NCBI GenBank assembly: GCA_003559375.1
Contig: PWLN01000103.1
Coordinates: forward strand, 1-41,329
From: Balneolaceae bacterium
GTDB lineage: Bacteria; Bacteroidota; Rhodothermia; Balneolales; Balneolaceae
Direction of reading: 5' to 3'
Length of the DNA: 41,329 nt
The notes under the pieces are model-generated. The model saw nothing but the letters and a program-made list of their open reading frames with translations, was not told the origin of the DNA and did no database searches. Position numbers and translations under genes: made by a program. This document shows positions 17,509-26,815 of this stretch, piece after piece. Position 1 is the stretch's first letter. The number at the start of each line of letters is the position of its first letter.

Positions 17509-18846
17509 TCATTCAACCACACCTACCACAACACTCAACGGCGCCATTCTCCCCAGGGATTTGATGAGCAGGTTTGCTTCTGGTGATTCACTGCCAATTC
17601 CGTGGTATGTAATTTGAATTGGAATTTCCTGTCCCGGTGCCAAAACAAAAGGAGGATTAAAAGGCAGCTCCGCAGAAAAACCGTTGGTGTTATCAAGCTG
17701 AATATAGGTAATGAGGCTGGCCTGGTTACCATTTTTGCTTGTCAGTATGAGTTGTTTCGTTTCACCACGCTGAACCGGCGAAAATGTTACACTTTCTGCA
17801 GACACAGTAATTTCTGCCTTTTCCAAAGGATTTGCCGAGATTTGTGGATTTATCTCTGCCGCAAGTATTTCAAATGAATTCAGTTCTGGTCCGCCGCCCC
17901 GATTACCGCTACCGGCGCCAACCACAACCATGTCATCAAAATAGATGGCCTGAGTACCGTGCCTGCCTTCCAGTGAGCGGTTCAGAAGGCTCCATCTGCC
18001 TGAAGATACATCCAGCATTTCCACCTCATCGTGTGAGATTTGCTGGCTTCCGCTTTCACCTCCGATAATCAGCAGATTTCCCTGATGAACGGCGGCAGCC
18101 GTTCCGGCCCGCTCTGTTGGAATATCACCCTCTGGTGATGGCAGCGTAGTCCATTCTCCCGTTCTGAAATTGTAAACATCGGTCTCTTTCACAGTAGCCT
18201 GAAATCCCTGCGACTGATAGCCGGAACGCCGTCCCCCTGCCACATACAGCTTATCGTCAATCACTGCGGCATGCAGGTGGTCGCGGGAACGGGGTGCATC
18301 GGGAAGAATTCGCCAGCTGTTAGTGGCAGGATCAAATTCATCCAGCCAGTTTACCCAGCCCGAATTGTGCCCGTCTATAATTCCGCATACCAGGTAGATT
18401 TTACGGTCGTAAACCACAACACCGGCCGCACCTCTCCTTCTTTCTGCCGGTATTTCAGGACCCAATGCCCATAAATCCAGTACCGGATCATAAATAAGAA
18501 TGTGAGAAAGAGGTGTCTCATGTGGCCAGCCCCCGCTCAGGGCGCCCATTACATAAACCAGGCCATCCATCTCCACAGCCTGAATATGATGAATCTCAAA
18601 AGGAGGCATCGCACCCTGAGTCCACTCCTTTGTTTGTGTGTTATAAATATCATTGCGTTTCATTCCTCTTCCACCGAGTAGAATAAAATAATCACCTGCC
18701 CTGACTAACGCATTTTCATGGCGTTCCACAGCGTTTCCGCCACTTTCTTCCAATGGGTGCCATTGATAGGTTTGTGCATCAACCATATATGGAATGGCAG
18801 CTAATAATAAAATCAGTGTGATTCGTTTGATGATTCGATTATGCAT
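17509..18846 (-). CDS. Secreted kelch-repeat protein with C-terminal Ig/ASH-like domain
   Basis: Likely start MHNRIIKRITLILLLAAIPYMVDAQ. Repeated kelch blocks (YFILLGGRG, LVYVMGALSGG, KIYLVCGIIDG, KLYVAGGRRSG, LLIIGGES, MVVVGAGSG), then a beta-rich tail VTFSPVQRGETKQLILTSKNGNQASL. Confidence 0.82.
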   Translation of the reverse strand: MHNRIIKRITLILLLAAIPYMVDAQTYQWHPLEESGGNAVERHENALVRAGDYFILLGGRGMKRNDIYNTQTKEWTQGAMPPFEIHHIQAVEMDGLVYVMGALSGGWPHETPLSHILIYDPVLDLWALGPEIPAERRRGAAGVVVYDRKIYLVCGIIDGHNSGWVNWLDEFDPATNSWRILPDAPRSRDHLHAAVIDDKLYVAGGRRSGYQSQGFQATVKETDVYNFRTGEWTTLPSPEGDIPTERAGTAAAVHQGNLLIIGGESGSQQISHDEVEMLDVSSGRWSLLNRSLEGRHGTQAIYFDDMVVVGAGSGNRGGGPELNSFEILAAEINPQISANPLEKAEITVSAESVTFSPVQRGETKQLILTSKNGNQASLITYIQLDNTNGFSAELPFNPPFVLAPGQEIPIQITYHGIGSESPEANLLIKSLGRMAPLSVVVGVVE

Positions 18847-18968
18847 TCTTTTAATCCGGTTTAGTGTTATTGATTTAGATGGTAGAAAATTCATGGATCT
18901 TCCAAAATTTAAATTTTTTCTCATTTCAGGATAGCAGTCAGCCATCAGCTTTAAGGTTAAATCAATCA

Positions 18969-20231
18969 TCAGGCTAACAATGAAATGAATGCTGCTATCA
19001 GGCCGGGAATCACTGCAAGGATTAGCAATGTAATGAGCTGTCGGCTCTCTCTCATTCCTACAAAAAAAGCAAAGATAAAGCCTTTCACAACCGTATTTGT
19101 TGCAGATGCCAGAACAATACCCATTACAGCAACATCATGGCTCAACTCATCCAGTGCAAGGCGGGACAAAGAGAGGGTGATTGCATCAACATCCATGAGG
19201 CCGGAAATCACCGATAATACATAGATTCCCCGGTCGCCAAATAAATTGAGCATGGCCGCTGATAAAAACATAATGATCGCAAGCAAAAGGCCGAACTTGA
19301 TAGCCATCGTCAGCTTAAATGGGTTATCGAGCTGCAAGTCTGGATCAGCCTGTTTATATACGCCCTTCTTCCAAAGCCAGTAACCGCCTCCCAGCACGCA
19401 AAAAAACATTAATGTAACCGGAAGCCATAAATCATTCAAAAGAAGAGGATTAACAATAGCAACCTCGACCATAACCCGGATAAACATGATGGATGATGCA
19501 ATCATGACTCCCCCCATAAACATACTTTTAGCAGGAAACTCTTTTGCAAACTGGGACAGGCTGAGTGTTACCGCTGTTGACGATGCCAGGCCTCCGGTTA
19601 TGGATGTAACTAATGTTCCCATCCTGTTTCCGATATGTTTGATTGCAAAATATCCCACGAACGATATGCCGCATATCAAAACAACCATCAGCCATATCCA
19701 ATAGGGATTCAGTGATTCCCAGGGGCCAAAACCTCGATTTGGAAGCAATGGCAGCAATATCACTGAAATAATGAGCAGTTTGATACCGGCATAGATCTCC
19801 TCTATTTCGATGTTTCTGAGCCATTTGTGGAGTACAGGTTTCATTCCCAATAAAGCTACTGCAACAACAGAAGTAGCCAATGCATAATTATAAAAACCCA
19901 TCGCTGCCCATGCTGAAAGAGCAAATGTGAGCATCATTGAAAAAGCGGTTGTAGTGCCAAGGTCACCGCTCGTTCTGGCTTCAAGTACATGGCCGGCAAC
20001 AATCATGAGGGACACGGCAAGAAAAGAGGCTGCCAAAAACCAGTCACCTAACTCCACAGAAATGATCGCACAGATTCCACCGAGCAAGCCAAGAAGACTG
20101 AACGTTCGAAGTCCGGCCACACGAACACCTTCTTCTTCTTTACGCCCGCTCCAGCCTCTCTCAATTCCGATCAGAAGCCCGATTGCAAGTGCTGCGAGAA
20201 GTTTAATGATGATTTCAAATTCTGTGTCCAT
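18969..20231 (-). CDS. MgtC/DUF4010 family membrane protein
   Basis: 420 aa; LLAALAIGLLIGIERGWSGRKEEEGVRVAGLRTFSLLGLLGG N-terminus; C-terminal GLMDVDAITLSLSRLALDELSHDVAVMGIVLASATNTVVKG. Confidence 0.85.
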   Translation of the reverse strand: MDTEFEIIIKLLAALAIGLLIGIERGWSGRKEEEGVRVAGLRTFSLLGLLGGICAIISVELGDWFLAASFLAVSLMIVAGHVLEARTSGDLGTTTAFSMMLTFALSAWAAMGFYNYALATSVVAVALLGMKPVLHKWLRNIEIEEIYAGIKLLIISVILLPLLPNRGFGPWESLNPYWIWLMVVLICGISFVGYFAIKHIGNRMGTLVTSITGGLASSTAVTLSLSQFAKEFPAKSMFMGGVMIASSIMFIRVMVEVAIVNPLLLNDLWLPVTLMFFCVLGGGYWLWKKGVYKQADPDLQLDNPFKLTMAIKFGLLLAIIMFLSAAMLNLFGDRGIYVLSVISGLMDVDAITLSLSRLALDELSHDVAVMGIVLASATNTVVKGFIFAFFVGMRESRQLITLLILAVIPGLIAAFISLLA

Positions 20232-20249
20232 ATCACCAATTTACAAAAC

Positions 20250-21407
20250 TCATTCAGCAGATTTCTTCTTCGCTTTTTCAGTTGCTTTCCGCCTGAGTTC
20301 GCTCACTTTTTTCGCAATTGCACTGCGCTCTTCACTTTTATCACCGGTTTCCCGCCCCAGCAGGTATCCAAAGTGGTTCAGTGAGTCTACTTCATCACAA
20401 ATCACCTTAATAATGGCACCGAGAGGAATAAACAAGATCATACCGGCCAATCCCCATATTTGAGCTCCTATAAAAATCAGCAGCAGCGTGGCAAGGGCAT
20501 TCATGCTTACCTGGCTTCCAACAATAGTTGGGGTAAACAAATTGCTCTCGAAAAGCTGGATAATGTAAAAGCCCAATAAAATAATGAGAGGATAGATCAG
20601 GGAATCCATCGTGATCAGTGAATAGAGAATCGGCAGGATTGAACCCATGATGGGGCCAACAAACGGGATTACATTCAACATAGCCGCAAAAACACCGAAA
20701 AAGATAGCATGATCCACGCCTATCACTGTAAGCATAATGGAATTTAATACAGCCAGTATGGCAATAACCATCAGCAACCCGGCGATATATCGTTGAACAA
20801 GGGTTTTTACCTTGTTGATGATCACTCTTACTTTCTCTTCATTGCCGCTGATTCCTTTACCAAATGCCTTTAATACAAATGTTTTAAGCAAATCACGAAA
20901 CAGTAAAATCAGATACATATAAACCGGGACCAGGAAAACTGCCGTGATGGTTGAGGCCGCTCCGGTTATACCCCTGGTAAGGGAGGCCGTATTTTCTCTT
21001 ATAAAATCAATAATTTCAGATACAACACGATCCAGGTTTATTTCCCCTTCAACTCCAAACCAGGTCGCAAGAAATACATCAAATGATTCGATCAGCTCTT
21101 CCAGGCGCTCCACAAACATGTCGGCATCCCGTGCAAAAGCTGCCATTTGGTTATAAAAGAAAAATCCGATACCTGCCAAAAACAACAAACCAACAATAAT
21201 GGCTGCTAATGAAGAGAGTATCCTTGGCACCTTATAATTTTCCAGCCACCTGCAAATGGGAGATAACAAAATCGAAAAAAAGAGTGCAAAGAGTAGTGGC
21301 AGCAGTATGGTTTTTGCCATGATCATGGCATAAACTGTAAGAATCAATGCTGCAAGAAAATAGGTGTACTTTACATACCATTTTTGCTCAACGTCTGTCA
21401 TAATCAT
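20250..21407 (-). CDS. AI-2E (PerM-like) family transporter
   Basis: 385 aa; ILLPLLFALFFSILLSPICRWLE, FFGVFAAMLNVIPFVGPIMGSILPILYSLI, GSQVSMNALATLLLIFIGAQIWGLAGMILFIPLGAIIKVICD. Confidence 0.9.
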   Translation of the reverse strand: MIMTDVEQKWYVKYTYFLAALILTVYAMIMAKTILLPLLFALFFSILLSPICRWLENYKVPRILSSLAAIIVGLLFLAGIGFFFYNQMAAFARDADMFVERLEELIESFDVFLATWFGVEGEINLDRVVSEIIDFIRENTASLTRGITGAASTITAVFLVPVYMYLILLFRDLLKTFVLKAFGKGISGNEEKVRVIINKVKTLVQRYIAGLLMVIAILAVLNSIMLTVIGVDHAIFFGVFAAMLNVIPFVGPIMGSILPILYSLITMDSLIYPLIILLGFYIIQLFESNLFTPTIVGSQVSMNALATLLLIFIGAQIWGLAGMILFIPLGAIIKVICDEVDSLNHFGYLLGRETGDKSEERSAIAKKVSELRRKATEKAKKKSAE

Positions 21408-21551
21408 GTTTTCGGGTTATAGTCAGCTCAATCTGTAATTAAAAGAATAATTTACCCTTCTTACAAAATTTTCGGTACAACTTTTAAAAATATGATTAAA
21501 AAGTAGTTATTTAGTATTTAATCTATACAAATAATTACCCTTTACCCACAA

Positions 21552-22025
21552 ATGCTCAAAACAGACAACGATAAAACCACCATCTTAATCCGATTTCTTG
21601 TAGGGTCGGTCTTTCTCTTCGAAGGAATTCAGAAATTCATTTATCCCGGTCTACGCGGAGCAGGTCGTTTTGAACGTATCGGTATCCCTTTCCCGGAATT
21701 TTCAGGTGTATTTGTTGGCAGTTTTGAAATTGTATGCGGTTTGCTTGTACTCGCCGGACTACTCACACGCTATGCCGTTATACCGCTCATCATCATTATG
21801 ATTACAGCTATCATTACAACTAAAATCCCCATCCTTTTGGGATATGGCTTTTGGGGTTTTTCACTTCGCGAACTCGACACCTATGGCTTTCTGAGTATGA
21901 TGCATGAATCCAGAAATGATCTTGCCATGCTTATCGGTTCAATTTTCCTTTTGATAAAAGGCGGGGGTTATTGGTCGGCTGACCTTAAGTGGTTTCAACC
22001 GGACAGAACTCATAAACTAACGTAG
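21552..22025 (+). CDS. DoxX family membrane protein
   Basis: 157 aa; LIRFLVGSVFLFEGIQKFIYPGLRGAGRFERIGIPFPEFSGVFVGSFEIVCGLLVLAGLLTR. Confidence 0.85.
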   Translation: MLKTDNDKTTILIRFLVGSVFLFEGIQKFIYPGLRGAGRFERIGIPFPEFSGVFVGSFEIVCGLLVLAGLLTRYAVIPLIIIMITAIITTKIPILLGYGFWGFSLRELDTYGFLSMMHESRNDLAMLIGSIFLLIKGGGYWSADLKWFQPDRTHKLT

Positions 22026-22030
22026 TTTTC

Positions 22031-23314
22031 ATGAAAGGTGAACTCCAACGCAGTATCAGAACACCGGGAGCTATATTGATGGGGCTTGGCTCCATTGTGG
22101 GAACCGGGATCTTCGTCAGTATTGCCATTGCCACCCAAATTGCCGGAACCGGTGTTATCATTGCCATTGTGATTGCGGCATTGCTTGCAATATGCAATGG
22201 CCTGAGCAGTGCACAACTCGCAGCAGCCCATCCGGTAAGTGGTGGCACATATGAGTACGGCTACCGTTTTCTGAATTCCTGGTTTGGTTTTACGGCAGGC
22301 TGGATGTTCATGACCGCAAAATCGGCATCGGCAGCCACTGCGGTGTTAGGATGTGCCGGTTATATATTCTACGCTTTCAATATCCATTCTGGCCGGTTAT
22401 GGCTGGTTGCTGCCGGACTCACTATTCTCCTGTTCATGACAATTCTTGTATCAGGTGGCATCAGTCGCAGTAATTTTGCGAACAAAGTGATTGTATCGAT
22501 AACTCTGGCCGGGCTGGGTGCCCTCATTATCGCCGGCTTTATTCTATATGGCGTTCCGATTGAACCAATTTCGATTGCCCTTTCAGATACTTCATTATCT
22601 TCCATATTGTACGGCTCAGCACTTATGTTTGTGGCTTACACAGGTTACGGAAGAATCGCTACACTTGGTGAAGAGGTGGACGAACCAGGAAAAACCATTC
22701 CCAGGGCAATTATCCTTGCAATGGGGGTTATCGTACTGCTTTACCTGCTCGTATCACTCACTGCATTGAATGTAATGGGTTCAGATGCTTTCGGCAAAAC
22801 GGTTCAAGGTGAAGCCGCTCCGCTTATGATTGTGGCGCAGGCAATGTCAGTACCAGCTATCGGTACAATCATAACCATTGCTGCTGTTACTGCAATGCTG
22901 GGTGTACTGCTGAACCTGATTCTTGGTTTATCCCGGGTATTGTTGGGAATGGCCAGAAGGCGTGATGTACCCTTTATCCTTTCCAAAATTAATCCAAACA
23001 CAAAAAGTCCGGTAGCATCAGTTCTTGTAACATCTGTAATTATTGCAATTCTGGTGATGAGCGGTGATATCGTATTTACCTGGTCGTTCAGTGCGTTTAC
23101 AGTTCTTATCTATTATGCAATCACTAATCTTTCAGCATTGAATCTGCCAGCAGATTTACGCCTTTATCCGCGTATTATACCTGTATCAGGATTATTCGGC
23201 TGCCTCTTTCTTGCCTTCTGGATCGAACCACGGATCTGGATACCGGGATTGATATTGATTGGAATCGGACTCGTTTGGCATGCGTTGGCCCAAAGGCTGC
23301 AAAATGCTGATTAA
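22031..23314 (+). CDS. APC family amino acid permease
   Basis: 427 aa; RSIRTPGAILMGLGSIVGTGIFVSIAIATQIAGTGVIIAIVIAALLAICNGLSSAQLAAAHPVSGGTYEYGYRFL; GYGRIATLGEEVDEPGKTIPRAI. Confidence 0.9.
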   Translation: MKGELQRSIRTPGAILMGLGSIVGTGIFVSIAIATQIAGTGVIIAIVIAALLAICNGLSSAQLAAAHPVSGGTYEYGYRFLNSWFGFTAGWMFMTAKSASAATAVLGCAGYIFYAFNIHSGRLWLVAAGLTILLFMTILVSGGISRSNFANKVIVSITLAGLGALIIAGFILYGVPIEPISIALSDTSLSSILYGSALMFVAYTGYGRIATLGEEVDEPGKTIPRAIILAMGVIVLLYLLVSLTALNVMGSDAFGKTVQGEAAPLMIVAQAMSVPAIGTIITIAAVTAMLGVLLNLILGLSRVLLGMARRRDVPFILSKINPNTKSPVASVLVTSVIIAILVMSGDIVFTWSFSAFTVLIYYAITNLSALNLPADLRLYPRIIPVSGLFGCLFLAFWIEPRIWIPGLILIGIGLVWHALAQRLQNAD

Positions 23315-23534
23315 ACAGATTCATTTTGGAGTACTCACCACGTCATTCCACGGCGATTGCCTGGAATTCTATTCTTGTTTAGACTCCGCATCCTAATCAA
23401 TGAAATGATTTTTTTTATTAAATAATCATCAGTAGATCAAAAAAAGTCAGTAATTTTAATATAGATGATGACGCAATACAACATGCTGAATCGACAATAT
23501 GCCGGGTAACTGTTGAGTTAATGTACAGCAGGAA

Positions 23535-23594
23535 GTATTGATAGATGATACTACTGAGGATCATCATCTGACAGTAGTATTGATCTATCAATAT
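23535..23594. promoter_or_regulatory. Near-perfect 22-23 bp inverted repeat reaching the start codon of the L,D-transpeptidase gene
   Basis: Arm 1 GTATTGATAGATGATACTACTG (23535-23556), 15-nt loop, arm 2 CAGTAGTATTGATCTATCAATAT (23572-23594); ATG is 23593-23595. Confidence 0.7.
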
Positions 23595-24510
23595 GGAAAC
23601 AGCCCGTAACATATTTTTCTTGATGGCATTAACGATGTTGTTATTGTCTCACAACAACAGAAGGGAGAACTATATTTCTTATACGATTACGCCTGCAGAG
23701 ATGTATCCGAAAAGTGCGCAGATCCAACATCATTTTACGGATACAGTAAAAATCGAGGACTATTTCAAGGTGATGGATAATCTGGTTGATCAATATCGTA
23801 CTATGCTCACACATGCGGTTACGGAGCATCTGATCATCAGGAATAATCCCTGGGTGATCGATTCGCTTGCTGCAACAGATTATTACCGATTAAAGGAGAG
23901 AGGAATCATCAACCTTGATCCTAAAAAACTCCCAATATTTGCACCGGGTCAATATCTGATTATCCCCGATTCCTTAACGGCAGATAGCCTGAACAGGGTT
24001 TTTAAACAGACTTACCTGGATCTCAATATTCCGGAATTTAAACTACGGATAATTCAGGCAGACAGTCTTATCCATGAATTCGCGGTTCGCGTAGGCCGTA
24101 ATGAGAACAGGTATCTTGCCATGTCGGGACGAATTACTGATCTGCGCACACATACAGGAGAGGGGATGATAATTCGACATGCAAAAAATCCAGCGTTTAT
24201 TAATCCAGTCAACAATCGCAGATATCTTGTAACCACGCGAGATGACGGAGTAGTGACAGCTTTACCCAATATTCCCTGGCTGGAAACCGAGATCAATGGT
24301 GTGCGCTATGGCCAGCTGATTCACCCAACAACCAACATCGAAACCCTGGGAAAAGCCGTTTCTAATGGTTGTATTGGCACTTCTGAGGCAGCCGGCTGGT
24401 ATATTTATTATCATGCTCCGTTAGGAACGCGTATTGTTATCCGTTACGATTTAAACATCATCGATAACGAAGGGAATACCATGGAGCTGCAAAATATCTA
24501 CAACTTGTAG
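23593..24510 (+). CDS. L,D-transpeptidase (YkuD) family protein
   Basis: 305 aa; catalytic-like segment QLIHPTTNIETLGKAVSNGCIGTSEAAGWYIYYHAPLGTRIVIRYDL. Confidence 0.85.
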   Translation: METARNIFFLMALTMLLLSHNNRRENYISYTITPAEMYPKSAQIQHHFTDTVKIEDYFKVMDNLVDQYRTMLTHAVTEHLIIRNNPWVIDSLAATDYYRLKERGIINLDPKKLPIFAPGQYLIIPDSLTADSLNRVFKQTYLDLNIPEFKLRIIQADSLIHEFAVRVGRNENRYLAMSGRITDLRTHTGEGMIIRHAKNPAFINPVNNRRYLVTTRDDGVVTALPNIPWLETEINGVRYGQLIHPTTNIETLGKAVSNGCIGTSEAAGWYIYYHAPLGTRIVIRYDLNIIDNEGNTMELQNIYNL

Positions 24511-24546
24511 ATTTCGGAAGTCTGTCACTTAAACAGGTAAAGCACA

Positions 24547-24592
24547 AACGAGACGTTTGCGCTATCAATGTGAACGAGACGTTTGCGCTATC
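24547..24592. repeat. Two copies of hairpin motif AACGAGACGTTTGCGCTATC, 26 bp apart
   Basis: 24547-24566 and 24573-24592 are identical 20-mers; a diverged inverse copy lies at 2323-2343. Confidence 0.9.
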
Positions 24593-24608
24593 CAGGTTCA
24601 GGGTTTAC

Positions 24609-26204
24609 TCAGCTCAAAGAGATATATTTCACATTATGCACCCCATCCAGATCGTAAATGCTCTGCAGTTCTTCCTTGTTGAGCTTTTTATCCACAATCA
24701 CAGCAGTAATGGCATTTGAACCTTTTCCGGTACGCCCAAGGCTGAGCGCCGCGATATTAATATCCTGGCTGGCCAGCTTTCCTGCAACAGAAGCAAGCAT
24801 ACCCGGCCTGTCGATGTTTTGATACATAAGTATATCACCTTCAAGCCTGAGTTCAATTCCAAAGCCATCGATTTCCACGATACGGTAATCGCCAGGGCCA
24901 AAAACTGCTGCAGATATTTGCTTGTAATCTGAGCTATCGCCAAGGCGAAGAGTAATGAGGTCGTTGTAGTTTTTGTCGTCGCTCTTGTTGGTTTCACTCA
25001 GCCTGAATCCGCGTTCAGTTGCATAATGTCTGGCATTGATGAGGTTTACAGACTCATCAACATACTGGGAAAGCATTCCTTTTAAAATGGCATCGGTCAG
25101 AACCTCAGAATATTTTGTACAAAGCCCGGTGTATTCAAATGAAAAGTTGTTCGCATTTTTTGGCATGATCTGTCCGGATACACGTCCCAATTTTTCGGCA
25201 AGTGCAACATATGGCTGAACTTCTTCATTGGTAAGCAGCGAGATCGATTTACTGTTCAGGCTGCCTTTGTAGCTCTTGTTTTCAAGAGCATCGGCAATCT
25301 GGTTTGCAATCTGAACGGCAACTTTTTCCTGGGCTTCCTCTGTTGATGCTCCAAGGTGTGGTGTACAGATAATTGCAGGGTGTTTGAGAATGTTATAAAG
25401 TTCAGGTGTTGGGGGCTCATCAGAGTAAACATCAAGTGCTGCTCCGGCTACAATTCCCTGCTCTATCAGCGGCAGCAAGTCTTGTTCATTGAAAATTCCG
25501 CCTCTGGCACAATTTACCAGCCGGATTCCTTTCTTCAGTTTTGAAGCATTCTTGAGTGTTACAAGATCGCGGGTTTTCTCAGTTAAAGGTGTATGAACGG
25601 TTAAAAAGTCAGACAATCCAAGAAGCTTATCCAGTTCTACAAGGCTCACGCCAAGCCTGCCAGCATGTTCTTGTGTTGTAAACGGATCGTAAGCATATAT
25701 ATCCATCCCGAACTCTCCCATACGCAGCGCAACTTCTGAGCCGATTTTTCCAAGTCCAACAATTCCCAGCGACTTGCCGTGAACCTCGGTTCCCATAAAC
25801 TTTTTACGGTCCCATCCCCCGTTTTTAACCCGTTCTACAGATTGAGGAATATTTCTGGCCAGGGCAATAATCATTCCACAGGTATGCTCGGCAGTTGAAA
25901 TTGTGTTGCCATCAGGGGTATTCATTACCAAAACCCCTTTGGAGGTTGCAGCAGATATGTCAATATTATCAACACCTACTCCAGCACGACCGATTATTTT
26001 AAGTCCGTTCGAATTTTTTAAGAGTTCTGAGTCAACTGTAGTGGCACTTCGCACCACAACGGCTTCATAGTTACCAATAATTTTCTTGAGTTCATCCAGA
26101 GTAATCTTTTCAGGTTGGTCTGATTTGATACCCCTTCTTTCAAAAATTTCCGCACAAACGGGGTCAACATTATCAAGTAATAATACTTTATAAGACATAA
26201 GCAA
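24609..26204 (-). CDS. serA: D-3-phosphoglycerate dehydrogenase
   Basis: 531 aa; [68 protein letters not shown]-terminal ACT-like domain [19 protein letters not shown]. Confidence 0.96.
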   Translation of the reverse strand: MLMSYKVLLLDNVDPVCAEIFERRGIKSDQPEKITLDELKKIIGNYEAVVVRSATTVDSELLKNSNGLKIIGRAGVGVDNIDISAATSKGVLVMNTPDGNTISTAEHTCGMIIALARNIPQSVERVKNGGWDRKKFMGTEVHGKSLGIVGLGKIGSEVALRMGEFGMDIYAYDPFTTQEHAGRLGVSLVELDKLLGLSDFLTVHTPLTEKTRDLVTLKNASKLKKGIRLVNCARGGIFNEQDLLPLIEQGIVAGAALDVYSDEPPTPELYNILKHPAIICTPHLGASTEEAQEKVAVQIANQIADALENKSYKGSLNSKSISLLTNEEVQPYVALAEKLGRVSGQIMPKNANNFSFEYTGLCTKYSEVLTDAILKGMLSQYVDESVNLINARHYATERGFRLSETNKSDDKNYNDLITLRLGDSSDYKQISAAVFGPGDYRIVEIDGFGIELRLEGDILMYQNIDRPGMLASVAGKLASQDINIAALSLGRTGKGSNAITAVIVDKKLNKEELQSIYDLDGVHNVKYISLS

Positions 26205-26224
26205 AGAGCTAAAAAATTAATTTA

Positions 26225-26815
26225 TTAAATGGTGATAAAATCGCTTATTAATGATTGAACATCCGATATGCCTGCTCCGCTTTCTGCCGAACAAGCGAGT
26301 ACCGGAACCTCAATATTCATCTCGTTCAGTAACTTTTTCGTATAACTTATAGATGAATTCAATTTGTTTACTGATATTTTATCGGATTTTGTAAGCAGTA
26401 CTGTAAAAGGTTTCTCATTACTTCCCATCCAGTAAAAAAAATCTTCGTCCAGTTTTGTAGGCTGGTGACGGGAATCAACAAGATGAAATATCAATTTAAG
26501 AGTTTTACGCTTTAGTAGATATTCCTGGATATCCTTTCCCCATCGGTCACGCTCTTTTTGCGGAACTTTGGCAAATCCAAATCCGGGCAAGTCAACAAAA
26601 AAGCATAAATCACCGATTTTATAATAATTCATCTGCTGGGTTTTGCCAGGAGTATTACTGGTTCTTGCCAGCCTTTTTTTGTTTGTAAGCCTGTTAATTA
26701 AGGATGATTTACCCACATTAGACCTGCCCGCGAAGCAAAACTCAGGTAAACTCTCTTCAGGACAATGATTTATTGACGGCGCTGATGTGATAAATCTTAC
26801 AGATTGAAAATCCAT
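26225..26815 (-). CDS. engB: Ribosome biogenesis GTPase EngB/YsxC
   Basis: 196 aa; EFCFAGRSNVGKSSLINRLTNKKRLARTSNTPGKTQQMNYYKIG, FVDLPGFGFAKVP, LLTKSDK. Confidence 0.96.
   Translation of the reverse strand: MDFQSVRFITSAPSINHCPEESLPEFCFAGRSNVGKSSLINRLTNKKRLARTSNTPGKTQQMNYYKIGDLCFFVDLPGFGFAKVPQKERDRWGKDIQEYLLKRKTLKLIFHLVDSRHQPTKLDEDFFYWMGSNEKPFTVLLTKSDKISVNKLNSSISYTKKLLNEMNIEVPVLACSAESGAGISDVQSLISDFITI

Noticed and set aside
18930-18950. gatagca-gtcagcc-atcagct as another heptamer array
   Set aside because: Only three weakly matching units; too short to call.
19927-20463. 178-aa plus-strand ORF
   Set aside because: Antisense to the MgtC/DUF4010 and AI-2E genes; Ser/Pro/Arg-rich shadow translation.
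23350-23376. Hairpin attccacggcgattgcctggaat downstream of the permease
   Set aside because: Imperfect stem; could be a terminator but lacks a clear U-tract, so not listed as a feature.
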